A stretch of 64,000 bases of DNA from Azadirachta indica (taxonomy: Eukaryota > Streptophyta > Magnoliopsida > Sapindales > Meliaceae). The position numbers were made by a program, and so were the translations under genes. The first letter of the stretch is position 1, and every line of letters begins with the position of its first letter. Location: the NCBI GenBank assembly GCA_022749755.1, contig CM040443.1, positions 2,891,191 through 2,955,190 of the forward strand, read 5' to 3'. The notes beneath the pieces are model-generated. The model was given only the letters and a program-made list of their open reading frames with translations, was not told the origin of the DNA and did not search any database. Below, piece after piece: positions 12,813-25,574 of the stretch.

Positions 12813-14023
12813 GGACAAATTCCCTTCATTCCTAAGGTTTTTACAAATACCCTATTTTCTTCCTAAAATTTAAAAATTTATCAGTTAAGTCTATCTGTTA
12901 ACTTAAATAATGTTAAATTTTATATTTTAGAGTAAAAAAGTAATTAAGCACCACAATATACAGTAAAATTTTATTTAAATTATTAAATTAACAAAACATT
13001 AAAATAAATAAGTTATAAAATTAATAATAAAATTCACAAAATATTAAATAATAAATCATTAAATTAACAAACAATTAAATAAATAAGTCATAAAATTACC
13101 AATAAATAATAAAATTAACTAAACAATAAATAATAAATCATTAAATTAAAAATAAATAAATTATAAAATTAACAATAAATAATAAAATTAATAAAATAAT
13201 AAATAATAAATTGTTAACTCATTAAATTAACTAATAAATAAATCATAAAACTAACAATAAATAATAAAATTAATAAAGTAATAAAATTTAATATAAGACT
13301 ATGTTTAGTGTGATATTGTACTATGAAATATTGATTATATAATACTTATTTTTATTATTTATTATATATTATTGTTTTTAAATAATAATTAAATAATTCA
13401 AAAGTGTTAATAACAAAAAAAAATATTATACAAGTGTGTCATGCCCATTGCCATCAACAATTGGCCAATCACTGTCGCTAATTAACAATGGCCGTCAATA
13501 ATTTGGACTTTTATGAATATTATTTAAATTCTCTTTCAATGCTTTACACAACGGTATTATTATTATCACTGTTTGACCAATCGTTCACTGTAAATTTAAA
13601 GTTGAATATTTAAATATATCAATTATTTAATTTCAAATTTATAGTCAATAATTGGTCAAACAGTAATAATAATGTTATCATTGTGTACAATATTGAAAAA
13701 AAATTTTAATGATATTTATAAAAATTAAAACGACTAAAGGTCGTTAACAGTAATGAGTAGTAGAGGGTAAGTAGATGGCGATAGTGACCAAGCAGTAGTA
13801 ATTTTTTTTTGTTTTTAATAAAATTTGAGTTATTGAATTATTAATTAAAAGTAATATTATATAATAAAATAATAAAACTAAATTTGTCACCAGAGTTATT
13901 ATGATAAAAGTATGAATTCTTTGTTATTTAAGTTAATAGATGAACTTAAAAGAGTAAATCTTTAAACCTCAGGGGTAATGGAGTATTTACAAGAACCATA
14001 GGGGAAAAAAGGGAATTTGCCCC
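12813..14023. mobile_element. 1.2-kb element with about 100-bp terminal inverted repeats and an inner near-palindrome
   Basis: The left end (12813-12911, GGACAAATTCCCTT onward) is the reverse complement of the right end (about 13925-14023), with roughly three quarters of bases matching by eye. It is a non-coding, AT-rich DNA-transposon or foldback-type element. Inside it, 13434-13610 and 13620-13800 form a second inverted repeat centred near 13615; the best-kept arms contain CTGTTTGACCAAT and its complement. Copy D has no insertion at the matching place (about 25990-26010) and serves as the empty site. I could not define a clean target-site duplication. It contains no transposase, so it would be non-autonomous. 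Confidence 0.75.
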
Positions 14024-14076
14024 TGCATTTGGAGACTTAAGTCTAACACAAATGAACTACCGATAGAAACAGGGTA

Positions 14077-16201
14077 ATGGACTTCGAGGAGGAGGAGCTA
14101 TCGCTCTTGGAAGACGGAATTATACAGGTATTATTTTTATCCTTTTCAAGCTTAAAACTTACTCGAATATGTTGATTCATTTTATGTTTGAATTTACTTT
14201 TGTGAACCAGTTGACTTTGATAGGATACGTTGTATATAAATCAAGTAGCTCCTGGTTTTGAAATTGGTCAACTGCAAAATAATGTAGGCTATTTCTATGT
14301 GTATTTTGCCCTTTCTGAAACTTTAAGAGCTCAGCATGTAGAATTTGAGTGACCAAACCACCTTTTTGGGTTTTATATGAGAATGTTATTGAAATGGGCT
14401 CTGGCTATATTATCTGAAATGTGTTTGTTTACATTTTCTGGGTAGTTGGCTATTCACACGCATGTTCAATATCTGATGATTATCTTTTTCTGTAAACTTT
14501 CAATTGATCTAGGAGTTGACAAGAATGTTTTCGAAACGTAGGAGTCTATCTAGCATGGGAAAATGCTTCTTGTACTGAATTTAAGGGTGTTATGTTAAAA
14601 TAATTTCTGCTTTAGATTGACCTTGTGAAAATTGATGAGTTGCATATGTATGTTGCTCGATTAATTGATTGAGTCGAGGAGTAAGTTGTGTGGATGCCTA
14701 TTGATGATTGAATATGATCACTGTTTCTGACTTTGATTGTATTTTTTGATAAGCCCCTCTTAAGAAATGTTAAATGGATGTATAACTTGTAGAATTAAGC
14801 CACTTTGTTCAAACTGAAGTCTGATCATATGTTATTAAATAAAGGTTTTAAGTTGGTTAAGTTGTGGCATGTCGCAATTGATCATCTGCTGTCATTGTAC
14901 CTTGCATTCTTATATGAATAATCTTGTAGCTCTCTTGGCATTTGTAGTTTACTCTATTGCCATTTCCATCAGGTTCTTTATATTGTGAAAACTTTTGTTT
15001 GATTTCTTTTGTGACTGACTATGTTTGATCTAACAAAACATATGCTGTTTCCGAACTTTTATGGAGTTAATTGAAATTACTTCAGCCATTCCTTGGTTGC
15101 TGGTGATGTACCTTTGATACTATTCACATGAAATCTAATTTCTACTTCCCTTCAAGTTATGTTCATTTTTCCCCCTACAAAGAAGACTTTTTTTTTTTTT
15201 TTCCCCTCCTTTGAAAAACTGTAGATGATATTGGCTTATTCTATTTTGGAATAATTTATCACTCAATATTAATTGACAAGCTCAGATAACAGGATTATAT
15301 GCGAACATATAAAGTTCTATTGTTATTGATGCATCTATAGATAAATTTCCAACTTAAATTCGAGCATTTTAAAAATCTGCAAGTCAATTACTTTTCAATG
15401 GATGACATCTGTTCTTGGTAAATCATCACTTCAAATATTAGCAAATTATACTCTAAACAGCAATGTCTTGTTGTTTGCATCATTTTGGTTTTTCTTTTGT
15501 TATCATTCCTTTGTTTCTCTAAGCTTCTTTTGCATAAATGATTAAGCATATTAGATCCATACGAAGTGAATGCCAGTGTGTCATCAATGTTTATCAACTT
15601 CCAAATTCTCCAGGCTACATTCAACATATATGTTCTTTTTAATGAGGACATTATGCGCTGTCATAAAGGTGATTTGTGACTGTTGTTCTGGCACAGTTAG
15701 TAGAGTAGCTTGCTACTCAACAGGAAATACCTTGCTGAGAGTAGCTTGCTACCCCTTAACTGGAAACTACCCCTATTTCACTCTTCTAGAGTAAAGGAAA
15801 ATTGAAGAGAGGAAGTTTTCTTTTAACACAGAATTTGTGAGGTCAGGAGTTGTCAGTGCTTGGATCCTCCTACTTGAAATATTATGTCATATTCCACATG
15901 TCCTGATTATCAAGATTGTGGGGCCCCAGGAATAGCCCCCAATTTCAAACTCAGTGAACTCATAACAGAGGTTAAAGGATGTATATACTAGCGCTTCTAT
16001 CCTTCCATTGGGCCTTTAGTAAGGAAACGGGGCAAAACTACAATTAAACATAAGAACCAAGCTTATAGTTTGGTAAAATGCAGCCAATATTGATGGGGCA
16101 TAATCCAGATGTCTCTGGAAAACAAAGAATAATAGAATAAACCCCATTTCTTAAGTTTAGTTACAAAATTAAGCATTGAGTCAGGTAGACCCTCCTAGAA
16201 G

Positions 16202-16253
<52 letters not shown>

Positions 16254-19200
16254 TTTTCGTTTTCTTGTTTTGGGATCTCTCTTTTACTATCTGCTTCTGT
16301 CTATTCATTCTTTTCATTTTTCACTTATCAAGCAGTGAAATTAGCTTGCTCCCAAAGCATGAGTTGTCTACAATGCATTACAGGATCTACAAGACCTTCT
16401 TTTTGGGCCAGGTCCACAAATTGAGTTAGCTTGCTGCCAAAGCATGAATTGTCTACAGTGCATTACAAGTTGAAAGGGAATTGAATTTTATGGAAAGCTG
16501 AGTTTCAAAGTGGTGAACCTGTATTATCTGCTAGCTAACAAATCAATGCTTCTTAACTTTTTCTTGTCACTTTAACAAACTGAGTGTGATTTGAATTTTA
16601 AGCCCATCTTTTGGTAGACTAGAAATGCTCGTTGTTTAAAATTTCAAGCCTCATAATTCGTTAAGAAGTGGCCTGTCATAAAGGTGATTTGCGTTTGTTC
16701 TGGTAAAACAGTAAGTGGAGTAGCTAGCTACTCAACTTAAAAATACCTTGCTGTTGCACATTTCCTTTAGTAAAAGAAAGACAAAGAAAGAGAGTACAGG
16801 ATTTGTGAGCTCAGGGGTTAAAAGCCCTTGTAGCCTCGTACTTGGAATATTGCATTACATTCCACGTGTCCTGTTTATCGAGATTGTGGGGGTCCAGGAG
16901 TAGCCCAAAATTTCAAACTCTGTGAACTCATAAGGAAGGTTGAAGGATTTCTAGGTATCAAAAAGAAAATATATATGCAAAAAGATTATCTTACAACCAC
17001 AATATGTCTGCAAGTGCTTCTATGCTGCTGTAGGGCTTGGGTAAGGAAACGAACAAAACTACAATAAACATGAGAATTGAGCTTATGGTTTGGCAAAATC
17101 CTGCCACTATTGATGGGGCATAACCCGGATGTCTATGGAAAACAGAGAATAATAGAAAAACCCCATTTCTTAAGTTCAATCACAAACTTAAGCCTTGATT
17201 GAACCTAGCACACCCTCCTCTCAGCTAACACATTCAGAGACTCTTGATATTGAAAAATTTCTCTCTCTCTTGATTTCTTTTCCCTTTTTCTCTTGGGATC
17301 TCTCTTTTACTTTCTGCTTCTGTCTTTTTTTTCTCTTCACTTTCCACTTATCGACCAGTGAAATTAGCTTACTGCCAAAGTATGAGTTGTCCACAATGTA
17401 TTAAATGGTCTATGAGACCCTTTTCTTTGGTTGGGTCAAAAAATTGAATTAGCTTGCTGCCAAAGAATGAGTTGTCTACAATGCATTAAAAGTTGAATAA
17501 GAATTGAATTTTATGCAAATTTGAGTTCTAAATTGGTGAACCTTTTTTATCTGCTACTTAAAAAATCAATGCTTCTTAACTTCTTGTCACTTCAACAAAT
17601 TGAATGAGATTTGAACTTTAAGGCCCTTTTTTTTGGCAGACTAGCAGGCTGTTGTTGTTTAAAATTTCAAGCCTCCTAACTTGTTAGATGGCAAGAAAAT
17701 AGAAGCATGGTACAAATGTTTTGAGAGTGAAGAAAATGGGGATATCAAATGCGCTCCCCATTCAGCCTGTTCTGGGTCATGATCCTTTGTTGTTTTGAAC
17801 AACAATTGTCTATCATTCTGCAAATAAACTGGCTTAAAATTTAAATCTTTGTTTGTTGAGCTGATAAGGAACTAGAAGAATTCAGTGAAGAAATTAGCTG
17901 ATTAAACCTTCAAGAGTTAGTAACTCAAAGAAGCAGCTGTCCATTTGTTAAATGGTAGCCAATAGTGGTCCATCTGTCTGTCTCCAAATTGGCTTTCAGT
18001 TCAAATACTCTCAGTTTCTTCAGGCAGCTAGAAAACAGAAGCCTTGCATATTTTTTCAGCTGTTTTGCAGTCTACAATATTCTCTCAACTCACACAATTA
18101 AAACTCTAGAGAGAACACTATTTAGTCTTTTTCTTTTATTCAGTTTACTCTTATTCACCAGTTAATTATAGCTAGAAAAGCTCTGAAATTATTTTAGCTA
18201 CTAAAGCCTGTGACTCTTTCAGTGCATTGCAGCTCCCAGAGTGTTTTGTTCTGTTGTTGAGTTAATAAGATGGAATAAGGTTTGACTCTTGCAGTGCATT
18301 GCAGCTCCCAGAGTGTTTTGTTCTGTTGTTGAGTTAATAAGATGAAATAAGGTTTGACTATTGCAGTGCATTGCAGCTCCGAGAGTGTTTTATTCTGTTG
18401 TTGAGTTAATAAGATGAAAGAAGGTTTACTTTATAAGCCAATTTTGTGGCAACTGATTGCTTTAATGGTCTATTACTTTACCCTTTCTTCTTGATGATGT
18501 TCATTATGGAGGGTTGAAAATCTTCCATGATTTTCCTCCACTGAAGTTTCTCAGCCACCCATGTGTATGTGCTTCTGTGTAGATTATACTGTCTATGAAT
18601 GTCGGATGGAAAGAACAATGCATCAAGATTCATGTTGTCGTATGATCTTTTATTGTCATGGTCTGGAAGCAATTGCCTTTAAATCAATTCCTTGGGAAAA
18701 AGAAAAAAGAACAAGAAAAGAAGAGGATGTAGAAAAATTAATTTTATATCTTTGTGACATCAATTGAATTGAACTTGAAAGAGTGAAAATAGAGTATTCA
18801 AATCATGCTGATCTTTGTCTATGTCTTATTATCCGTATTCTTTTTTTATGATATGTTACCTTTTCCATGTTTTCTATTCTGTCTTGTAGTTATGATAATG
18901 CCTGTCTATTTATGCTATATGGATTGTTTCAAACTAGATTGCTAGATCTATCTGCACTTTTCTAGAATGACAACTAAAGTGTCTGTTATTTAAAATATAG
19001 TTGATAGTTGAAACATACTAAAATTTCCTATCTGAAATCAATTGAAATCCGTAAATGTATAAAAGCAGAGAAATTATTATTTTATCTGCAGTGGAATATA
19101 TTTTCCTTATCTTCCTATCTTCAATTGTGGATTTGTATATTGTTTATCTTATTCATGATTTTTTTTTTTTGGCTATTATTTTGTATCTTTAGAGCAGAAG

Positions 19201-21723
19201 CCGTGAACTATACACTGGAGATGGCTCGGTTGACATTAATGGGAAACCTATTTTGAAGCAGAAGACTGGGAATTGGAAAGCGTGCACTTTCATTTTGGGT
19301 AGTTATAATTCTTCCTTAGTAGCTTTTTTTCTACAATCATTCTTATTTCTTACATTTGTTATATGAAACGCAGGTACTGAATGTTGTGAACGTTTGGCTT
19401 ACTATGGAATTGCTTATAATCTTGTTTCATATCTTACCAACAAACTACACGAAGGAAATGTATCTGCTGCAAGAAATGTTACCAACTGGAAAGGCACTTG
19501 CTTTCTTACACCTCTTATTGGAGCGATCATAGCTGATGCTTACTGGGGAAAATATTGGACAATTGCTGCTTTCTCCACGATTTACTTTATTGTGATTCAC
19601 TTCTCTTTATATGCACCATTTTTTTTTGTTTTTTGCCTATATGTCTTCTGCAATAATTTTTTGACGTCTTCGGTGACAAAATTTTTATTGGTACAGGGAA
19701 TGTGCACACTGACTCTGTCAGCATCAATTCCTGCATTGAAGCCTGTGGAGTGTGAGGGTTCTGTATGTCCTTCAGCTACTACAGCTCAGTACGCTGTGTT
19801 CTTCTTTGGGCTTTATCTGATTGCACTAGGTGCTGGTGGGATTAAACCATGCGTTTCATCGTTTGGTGCAGATCAGTTTGATGACACTGATCCTAGAGAA
19901 AGAGTAAAGAAGGGGTCCTTCTTCAACTGGTTCTATTTTTGTATCAACATTGGTGCCCTGATATCAAGTAGTTTTTTGGTTTGGATTCAAGAAAATGCTG
20001 GGTGGGGACTAGGATTTGGAATTCCTTCACTGTTTATGTGCATTGCCATTATAAGTTTCTTTTCGGCCACTCCACTCTATAGATTTCAGAGACCAGGGGG
20101 AAGCCCTGTTACAAGAATATGTCAGGTTCTGGTTGCTTCACTCCGTAAGTGGAATTTGGAAGTACCTAAAGACAGCAGGCTCCTGTATGAAACTCAAGGC
20201 AAAACCTCTGCCATTAAAGGAAGTCGGAAGATAGAGCACAGTGATGAATTTAAGTAAAGATTTTTTTAAAACCCTTGAACTCAAATACTTACCTGCATTC
20301 TGAACACTTTTTGGATCTGTCACTGATTTCCTTTTCTCATCACAAAAGCTTGTTTGGTAGTTTAGAAAAGGATAAACCTTTGTATTTTGTTTTGGACTTC
20401 CACAACTTTTAAGTCTTTCTATTTTCTTTTGCATTTCAAACATAAGTTAGTAAAACTCAATTGGGATCGCCACATGACAATGGAAAATAAAAGTTCTCTC
20501 CCTATCATAAATATAAGAATTCTGTCCTCTAGAATTCTTAGATGACTTAGTTTGATGCAGTTTTGAGCATGTTGCATAAACATATCAAATTTCTGCTAGG
20601 ACATGATTGGTTTTTCTTCAATCTCTACACTATAGAAATATTGAATTTCTCTAATGTCTCTATATCCTGTTCATTTGTTCTCTTTCATGGTTTTTTTTTT
20701 AGCATGTAATTTCAGATGGCAATTACTTTCTTTTTTAGGTTTGCATTACTTCATCTAAACAGCTATATTTTTGTGATGCAATGGCTGCTATCTTCTGTGT
20801 CCTGGTGTGGGAGCTTCAACTTATATGTTCATGAATTCTTCAGCAGAGATACAAAATCTGTTACAAGGAAAGATGAAGAAATTGTAATTCCTATGATGCA
20901 GGTGCCTCGATAAAGCTGCTATACTTTCAGATGCTGAGATCAAAAGTGGGGATCTCTCCAATCCTTGGCTATTGTGTACAGTAACGCAGGTGGAGGAATT
21001 GAAACTTCTGGTCCGAATGTTTCCCATCTGGGCTACTGGGATTGTCTTTGCTGCTGTACTTGCTCAAATGTCTACAATGTTTGTAGAGCAAGGGATGGTG
21101 ATGGATACGTCGATTGGTTCTTTCACCATTCCTCCTGCCTCTCTCTCAACTTTTAATATTATCAGTGTTATTTTGTGTGTCCCTGTATACGATAGTGTCA
21201 TTATCCCTATTGCAAGGAAGTTCACAGGCAAGGATAGGGGCTATTCACAGTTGCAGCGAATGGGAATTGGCCTCATTCTTTCAGTTCTAGGCATGATGGC
21301 AGCTGCTATTGTGGAGATCAAACGATTGAAGCTTGCAAGAGAGCTTGGGCTGGTTGACCAAAGTGTTGCTGTGCCTCTTAGTATCTTATGGCAAATACCG
21401 CAATACTTCTTGTTCGGTGCTGCAGAGGTATTTACATCCATTGGACAACTTGAGTTCTTCTATGATGAATCTCCAGATGCTATGCGGAGCTTTTGCAGTG
21501 CTTTGTCACTTGTAACGACATCATTGGGTAATTACCTGAGCTCTTTTATACTGACAATGGTAACTTACTTCACAACTGATGGTGGAAAACCAGATGGATT
21601 CCAGATAACCTGAACGAGGGTCATCTTGATTACTTCTTTTGGCTTCTAGCTGGATTAAGCTTCTTCAACTTGTTGGTATATGTTGTTTGTGCTAAAAACT
21701 ACAAGCAGAAGAAGGTTTCTTGA
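14077..21723 (+). CDS. NPF8-type di/tripeptide transporter, copy C (five exons, late frameshift)
   Basis: A POT/PTR-family proton-coupled peptide transporter of the plant membrane system, closest in memory to Arabidopsis PTR1 (NPF8.1) and PTR5. Exons: 14077-14127, 19193-19298, 19374-19591, 19697-20253 and 20902-21723; introns are GT-AG and in phase. Exon 1 encodes only [17 protein letters not shown], matching the acidic N-terminus of PTR1, so the start at 14077 is well supported. [10 protein letters not shown] is the proton-coupling ExxER motif of helix 1, and [14 protein letters not shown] carries the PTR signature. One base is missing near 21590 (CCAGATGG where copy A has CCAGGATGG). The frame therefore ends at 21613 with 547 residues instead of the expected 584, losing the last helix and tail. 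The original frame stays open to TGA at 21721, so this is either a sequencing error or a recent break. The substrate is inferred from the family. Confidence 0.92.
16205..16250. repeat. (TC)n microsatellite
   Basis: An uninterrupted run of about 23 TC units in intron 1 of copy C. The matching place in the sister modules (about 7290, 17260 and 28655) has only short CT tracts, so this is a local expansion. Confidence 0.95.
18212..18427. repeat. Three tandem copies of a 72-bp unit
   Basis: Units begin at 18212, 18284 and 18356, each starting 'gact' and containing 'cagtgcattgcagctcc' and 'gttgagttaataagatg'. They differ at only a few bases. Copy A has one unit at the matching place (about 1000-1075), as does remnant B (about 8270-8370), so the triplication is private to copy C. 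Confidence 0.93.
20254..20901 (+). other. Fourth intron of NPF copy C, about 520 bp longer than in copy A
   Basis: Copy A has a 130-bp intron here (2990-3119). The left part, with 'cttgaactcaaata' and 'ctcactgattt...ttttctcat', is shared. From about 20350 the copy C sequence is unrelated until the acceptor GATGCAG at 20901. The extra sequence has no recognised repeat ends. Confidence 0.7.
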
Positions 21724-24700
21724 ATTTATTACATTCAAAATTCAAAATTGTTTATTAATGTAAAATTCGGTGTATTTAAAATGTGGGCAATTCCAGTCAT
21801 GTACTTGTAACAATGGGAATAATTCATTCTTATCTCTTGGAGCATCAAATTGCAAGTCTAATTTTATATACTTTATTTCTTGAAGCATCAAATTTTAAGT
21901 CTAATTATATGTACCTCACTGATAATTATACTGACCTTTATTGGAGTCAATTTAAAACAGAAGGAAAGGATATGAGAATTTATAACATAAAAGGCGAAAT
22001 GGTTGAGCCACATTTTTGAGAGGATTCATGCACTTGCATTAATCCACCATCATGAGTTTAATTATTCATATTTTTGAACAATTTTATGAAATTGCGTTAA
22101 TTCAACATCGTGGGTTTAACATTTTTTTGTTCTTTTCTACATTTTATTGAACAGTTGTATTTGCTTTTAATTATCCCATAATTTTGTGTTATATATTAAT
22201 TATTTACTTGGTGACTTGATATTTCTGAATTTGTGTTAATTTGTCTGCAACATTGATTCACTTTTTTTAATATATATATATATAGTAAGCACAAAATTTT
22301 ATTGTGAATGGACACTAGACAGACAGTTAAAACTACTAATAATAAAAAAATATGCAAAATCTACAAGAATAATATGTAAAATAACAAAAAAGCTCAAAAA
22401 CAATTTTTTTTTTAAAAGAAAAAGAAAATTAGTCAAAGTTGATGCTTGTACAATGATATTGGATTTATTTTAATCTTAAATATTTCATATTTATCTACAA
22501 TCTATAAAGACCATTATTTATATTTATACATATATCTATGAAGATTATTATGTTAATAGTACTAAGAAAAAGTATCGAAAAGAGAGTATTTGACAAATAA
22601 TTTTGAAATAAAGTTTATTTCTCATTTAGGTCATAATATTAGGTTCATCCATCATTAACCTTTTAATTTTTTATAATTTTGTAATTAGTATGTTTAATGA
22701 ATATAAAATAAAATAATTTTAAAATAAGTTATACACGATAATTATTTAATATATATTTTTAAAAATAAAATATTTTTAAAAATATTACTTTAAATAGTTT
22801 TATAATTTAATTTGTAAACATAATTGAATTTTAAAAGATGATGGTAATGAATTTTCTAATAATAATTTTAAAATAGGTTTATGATACATTATAACATCAT
22901 ATGATATATATAAAAAAATATTATTACCTATTATTATTTATATGCCACATATATAAATATTACAATATTTTATAATATTATTTATTAAAATAATTTACAT
23001 TATAATTATTTAAAGTAAAATATAATTCAATTACTGTCAACTTTCTCCAACCCCTTAGCTTTCATCGCATGCTACCATTGGCTAATCGTCATTATTTATC
23101 TATGTCACTGTAAATATTACTAGAATTTTATTTCTCACTTCATACAATAGTATTATTGCTATTGTCGTTTAACAACCATTCGCATGTGAGATTTTACTTT
23201 GATCAAAGTAAAAATATTATCATATGTTATTTTATTAAAATTTTTAGATATAATTAAATTTAAAGTACCATATTACTAATTTCATATATGATTTATTTCG
23301 ATATTATTACATATATACTTAATATTTCAAAATTTGATTTTTGGTCCCTATCGGTATTAATAATGACATCACTTGTTGTTGCCATTATTAAATTCAAATT
23401 ACTATCATTATTGTTGTTACTATTCAGTATTACTGTTTTATTTTATTTTACTTATATATCGTGATTTTAATAGATTGACGTTATTATTTTATTTATGGTT
23501 TTTATATTAATATGTTTGAATTTTTTAGATACATAAAATTAAGCATCCTATTTTATTTAAAATAATCAAGGATATTTTAACTATTCTAATATTTACTATT
23601 GTCTTAAAGTCTACTTTTAGTATTGAAGGTAAATGTTTAAATTCACATCGTGGCAGGCTTCATTTGAACTTATTGGAAGCCTTAATGTGTACTTAAAATT
23701 GGATATAAACTCCTATTTGAGATATGAAATTATTTCAATAATTTATTTAAAATTATATTTGAATATTTTTATTAAAACTTATATTTAATCTTGTATTATT
23801 TTTTAGGTGGAGTTCTAAAAAATAAAATATTTATTGAAGCGGAAGTATTAGATAATGATGAGAGAATCCCACCGTCATCAAGCTCTTGGATACAGTAACA
23901 AGTAACAAGAAACAATTTTTGAAAAATGAGATGTTTTAGTTATTGTGATTGTTATTTAGTTACTATTATTTTTTTCTATTGTGATAATTAATGGTTTTTT
24001 TTTATTGTGATGTTTGACAAATTTAAAATTATTCATATTTTGTTTTTATTTTTGGGTTGTTATTTTAATTTTGATTAATAAATTTGTTTAATAGGTTTTT
24101 GATATTAATTAATAAGTACTATTTTTTGAATGTGTTGTTCACAAAAATACTAATTTATTGAAAATATTTGCAAGCTAATACAAACAAATGTATAAAATCG
24201 TATCTCATTTAATAATTTAGAAATTACAATTGAATAAAAAAAAAAAATATTGATTCCATTAGTTTTGACCTCGAATAACAAGAATGTGATATGATAGTAA
24301 TACCTAATAATTTATTGTCAATGTGCAAGAGATTACAATAAATTAATTTAATGTGGGAATCAATTAATGAACATGATGATGATGACGATGATGAATTGTT
24401 ACCATTTCTCATTTATAAAAAAAATTGTAGAAGAATGGAGAAGCCAAATTTATCAACAAATTTCCCTAATTTTTACTATCACAACCAAGCTTCAAAAGCC
24501 TAGATTTTTAGCTAGAGCCAAGCCTTAATTGGTCTGTATTGTATAAATTACGAGCTCAGACTCAAGCCCAAGTTTTAATGATTTAAACTGGGTCCGGACC
24601 GGGTTTTTAAAAATTTGATTGACCTCGAGAATTTGTCAATCTTAACAAGAAGAATAAACACTCAAAATATCACATTAAAAAAGTTAGATATAATTGTTAT

Positions 24701-25574
24701 TATTTTAAAATCAAATTCAAATAAAATTTTTTTAAAAACTTGAAAAGTTTTTAATTTAAAAAAATCTCTTATTTTTATAATATATATCATCTCAATTTTA
24801 AAATTTTGAAATCTTTCACTTACAATATTTATTTACATTATCTTTAAAAAAAATAGAAATTTATTATTAATTATTTATTCTACTCTTCCTATTCATTATT
24901 TAGTTATCTTTTAAAAACTTTGATTATATGTTACAAAATATTTTATAATTTTTTTATTTTATTGATACATTTTAATCAAAAATTTTTTTTTATTAATATT
25001 ATGAGTTTTTTTAATCCAAATAAATTATATGTAATTTGTTACTAATTAATTATACATATAAGATCTTTTAGAAGTTCTTAAAAAAAAAAAAAGAAAAAAA
25101 AATCTTATTAAAGAGTCATGACTAATAAAAGAGATTTTAATTATTAGTTTTAAGACATCATTATTTTATATAATTTTAGTGAAGTTTTAGAGTGCATAAA
25201 ATTAGACTTTTATTATTGAATTAATAACAAATTACCGAATGTATTGACAACCTATACATATATATATATATATATATTGCACTTCATATAATTTTGTTAT
25301 AGTAAAATTAAGAAGCGACAAAATTTTTTGTATAACAAATAACTATTAGTCACTTCTAAAATTTTGATATAAAATTATTCTCAAAAATGTATTCAATCAA
25401 GCAAATATTCTTTTTTTTAATTCTTATATTATATTAAACACGTTTTTCTATATTTTAAAATTTAAAAACAATTTTCAAATATTATATTAAAAAATTTTAA
25501 ATATTAAAAATATTGAAAATTAACTCAAATGATTAAATTATATCATAATTTTTCAAAGCATTTTTTAAATTAGA
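21724..25574. other. AT-rich intergenic stretch between NPF copies C and D
   Basis: The first few hundred bases after the stop are probably 3' untranslated sequence. The rest is AT-rich with (TA)n runs near 22270-22285 and 25255-25277. A patch at about 23040-23200 loosely resembles the inner arm of the inverted-repeat element at 13434-13610. No gene was recognised. Confidence 0.55.

Larger units (their letters stand above)
14128..19192 (+). other. 5-kb first intron of NPF copy C, built of repeated modules
   Basis: The donor is CAG|GTATTA at 14128 and the acceptor is TTTAG before 19193. The inside contains a direct duplication: about 16020-16460 matches 17040-17500, covering the 'gccaatattgatggggcata' block, the CT-rich tract and a 45-bp motif around 'ttagcttgctgccaaagc'. 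A second module beginning 'ctgtcataaaggtgattt' occurs near 15659 and again near 16674. No convincing open frame exists. The intron matches the remnants in copies A, B and D. Confidence 0.75.

Noticed and set aside
23800..23885. Possible exon reading IFIEAEVLDNDERIPPSS after a TTTTTTAG acceptor-like site
   Set aside because: A faint likeness to the end of a MATH-type domain, but it is one short piece with no partner exon nearby in AT-rich DNA.
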